Assembly (NCBI GenBank): GCA_900556455.1
Contig: USOV01000046.1
Coordinates: forward strand, 1 to 6,277
From: an uncultured Clostridium sp.
Lineage (GTDB): Bacteria; Bacillota; Clostridia; TANB77; CAG-508
Length of the DNA stretch: 6,277 nt
Reading direction: 5' to 3'
Shown here: piece after piece, positions 5,631 through 6,277 of the stretch
Layout of the letters: every line of letters begins with the position of its first letter
Numbering within the stretch: the first letter of the stretch is position 1
Translations under genes and position numbers: made by a program
Notes under the pieces: generated by a model
Seen by the model: the letters and a program-made list of their open reading frames with translations, nothing else
What the model was told of the DNA's origin: nothing
Database searches by the model: none

Positions 5631-5663
5631 AGTCAATTTTAAAATATTTCTCTATAATTGACT
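5631..5663. promoter_or_regulatory. Inverted repeat between divergent promoters, candidate operator
   Basis: AGTCAATT (5631-5638) and AATTGACT (5656-5663) are perfect reverse complements with a 17-base spacer. The right arm covers the -35 box of the DUF1836 promoter and the left arm lies just upstream of the HAD -35 box. A dimeric regulator binding here could control both genes; the adjacent DUF1836 protein itself is an obvious candidate. No binding partner is shown by the sequence. Confidence 0.35.
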
Positions 5664-5686
5664 ATTTTCCAAAGTAATGATATATT
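5658..5686 (+). promoter_or_regulatory. Promoter for the DUF1836 gene
   Basis: TTGACT (5658-5663) is followed after 17 bases by TATATT (5681-5686), a good sigma-A match. Transcription would start near 5693, directly at the AAGGAG ribosome binding site (5693-5698), giving a leader of only about 16 bases. Confidence 0.55.
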
Positions 5687-5708
5687 TAGCACAAGGAGTG
5701 ATTAAGAC

Positions 5709-6203
5709 ATGGAAAAAGATAGATCTTTTATATCTAATTTACATATACCAAGATGGGAAGAATTGCCTAATATAGACCTATATTTGGATCAAGTAGTTAC
5801 ATTAGTTAATACCTCGCTTGAACCGCTTACTAACCTAAATATAAATTCTTCAAGAGAAGCATCAACCCTTACAAAAACAATGATTAATAACTATGTTAAA
5901 GGTAACTTAATAGATGCGCCTTACAAGAAAAAATACAGCAAAACCCAGCTGGCAAAGCTTTTTGTAATTTGTATTTTAAAACAAGTATATAGTATGAATG
6001 AAATTCAAAGTTTAATAAATACCGCACTTTCGCTTTCAACCATCCAAGAATCATATGATCGTTTTTGTATGAGATTTGAAGAAGCACTTGAATGTACCTA
6101 TACTCAAAAAGACTTTTCACCCGACGATTGCAGTCAACTCTTCATTTCAGTGCTATTATCTTGCACATATAAACTTTATGTGCAGCACTCTATAAAAGAA
6201 TAA
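5709..6203 (+). CDS. DUF1836 protein, probable helix-turn-helix transcription regulator
   Basis: The 164-residue protein shows the DUF1836 signature: IPRWEELPNIDLYLDQVV (13-30), then LTKTMINNYVKGNLIDAP (54-71), KKYSKTQLAKL (74-84) and VICILKQVYSMNEI (86-99). The central part resembles the MerR-type winged helix-turn-helix, so DNA binding is likely. The C-terminal half (100-164) is helical, with no recognised ligand site. Family members are widespread in Firmicutes, but their targets are, as far as I know, poorly defined. The start at 5709 has AAGGAG 10 bases upstream and a sigma-A promoter just before it. It is divergent from the HAD gene and ends 11 bases before a repeat block, so it appears to be a single-gene unit. 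Autoregulation through the inverted repeat at 5631-5663 is plausible but unproven. Confidence 0.85.
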   Translation: MEKDRSFISNLHIPRWEELPNIDLYLDQVVTLVNTSLEPLTNLNINSSREASTLTKTMINNYVKGNLIDAPYKKKYSKTQLAKLFVICILKQVYSMNEIQSLINTALSLSTIQESYDRFCMRFEEALECTYTQKDFSPDDCSQLFISVLLSCTYKLYVQHSIKE

Positions 6204-6214
6204 AATTCAACAAC

Positions 6215-6277
6215 GAGAAAAGGGGACGGAAGAAAATTCTCACTTTTAAGAAAAGGGGACGGAGGAAAATTCTCACT
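6215..6277 (+). repeat. Second copy of the GGGACGG-family repeat (truncated by window edge)
   Basis: The units GAGAAAAGGGGACGG (6215-6229) and AAGAAAAGGGGACGG (6248-6262) are each followed by an A/G-rich step and AAAATTCTCACT. The first 48 bases match 4393-4440 with only three differences and in the same orientation. Any complementary arm would lie beyond the window. It begins 11 bases after the DUF1836 stop and may supply its terminator, as the copy at 4377-4499 seems to do for bofA. Confidence 0.85.

Noticed and set aside
1..6277. CRISPR array, tRNA or rRNA genes
   Set aside because: No regularly spaced repeats with unique spacers and no tRNA cloverleaf or rRNA sequence was seen. The GGGACGG units are closely spaced and partly inverted, unlike a CRISPR array.

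Overview
The window is AT-rich, has strong AGGAGG-type ribosome binding sites, and carries three recognisable endospore genes (cotJA, cotJB, bofA) plus a DUF1836 regulator. This points to a spore-forming member of the Firmicutes, most likely a clostridial or lachnospiral species. No species can be named from the sequence alone.

Left half (about 1-3770): this looks like the right-hand end of an integrated element. A leftward operon reads DUF2797 zinc protein (727-1641), HIT-family nucleotide-binding protein (67-714), then a third gene that runs off the left edge (1-61). The genes are tightly packed and the ribosome binding site of the third lies in the last codons of the second. A 345-base divergent intergenic region separates this operon from a rightward unit: a 46-residue small protein (1987-2127) and a large serine recombinase (2178-3747). 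The recombinase has a one-base frameshift five codons before its catalytic serine.

Junction (about 3725-3783): the recombinase ends head-to-head with cotJB. The CotJB protein matches its family until its final conserved Pro-Trp region, then switches to an unrelated 13-14 residue tail whose stop codon lies inside the recombinase gene. cotJC, which normally follows cotJB, is absent here. The simplest reading is that the element entered the 3' end of cotJB and split cotJA-cotJB from cotJC. A near-perfect 17-bp inverted repeat sits across the junction. This resembles the skin element of sigK, which a serine recombinase removes in the mother cell. A sigma-E-like promoter in front of the small protein and recombinase would fit that model, but excision itself is not shown by the sequence.

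Right half (about 3770-6277): host chromosome. cotJA and cotJB overlap and encode spore coat proteins. Upstream of them is a complex of AAAAGGGGACGG-type repeats folding into a long imperfect hairpin with a terminator-like inner stem. Next come bofA (inhibitor of pro-sigma-K processing in Bacillus), a HAD-family phosphatase, a divergent promoter region with a candidate operator, and a DUF1836 regulator on the plus strand. The same repeat family reappears at the right edge, just after the DUF1836 gene.
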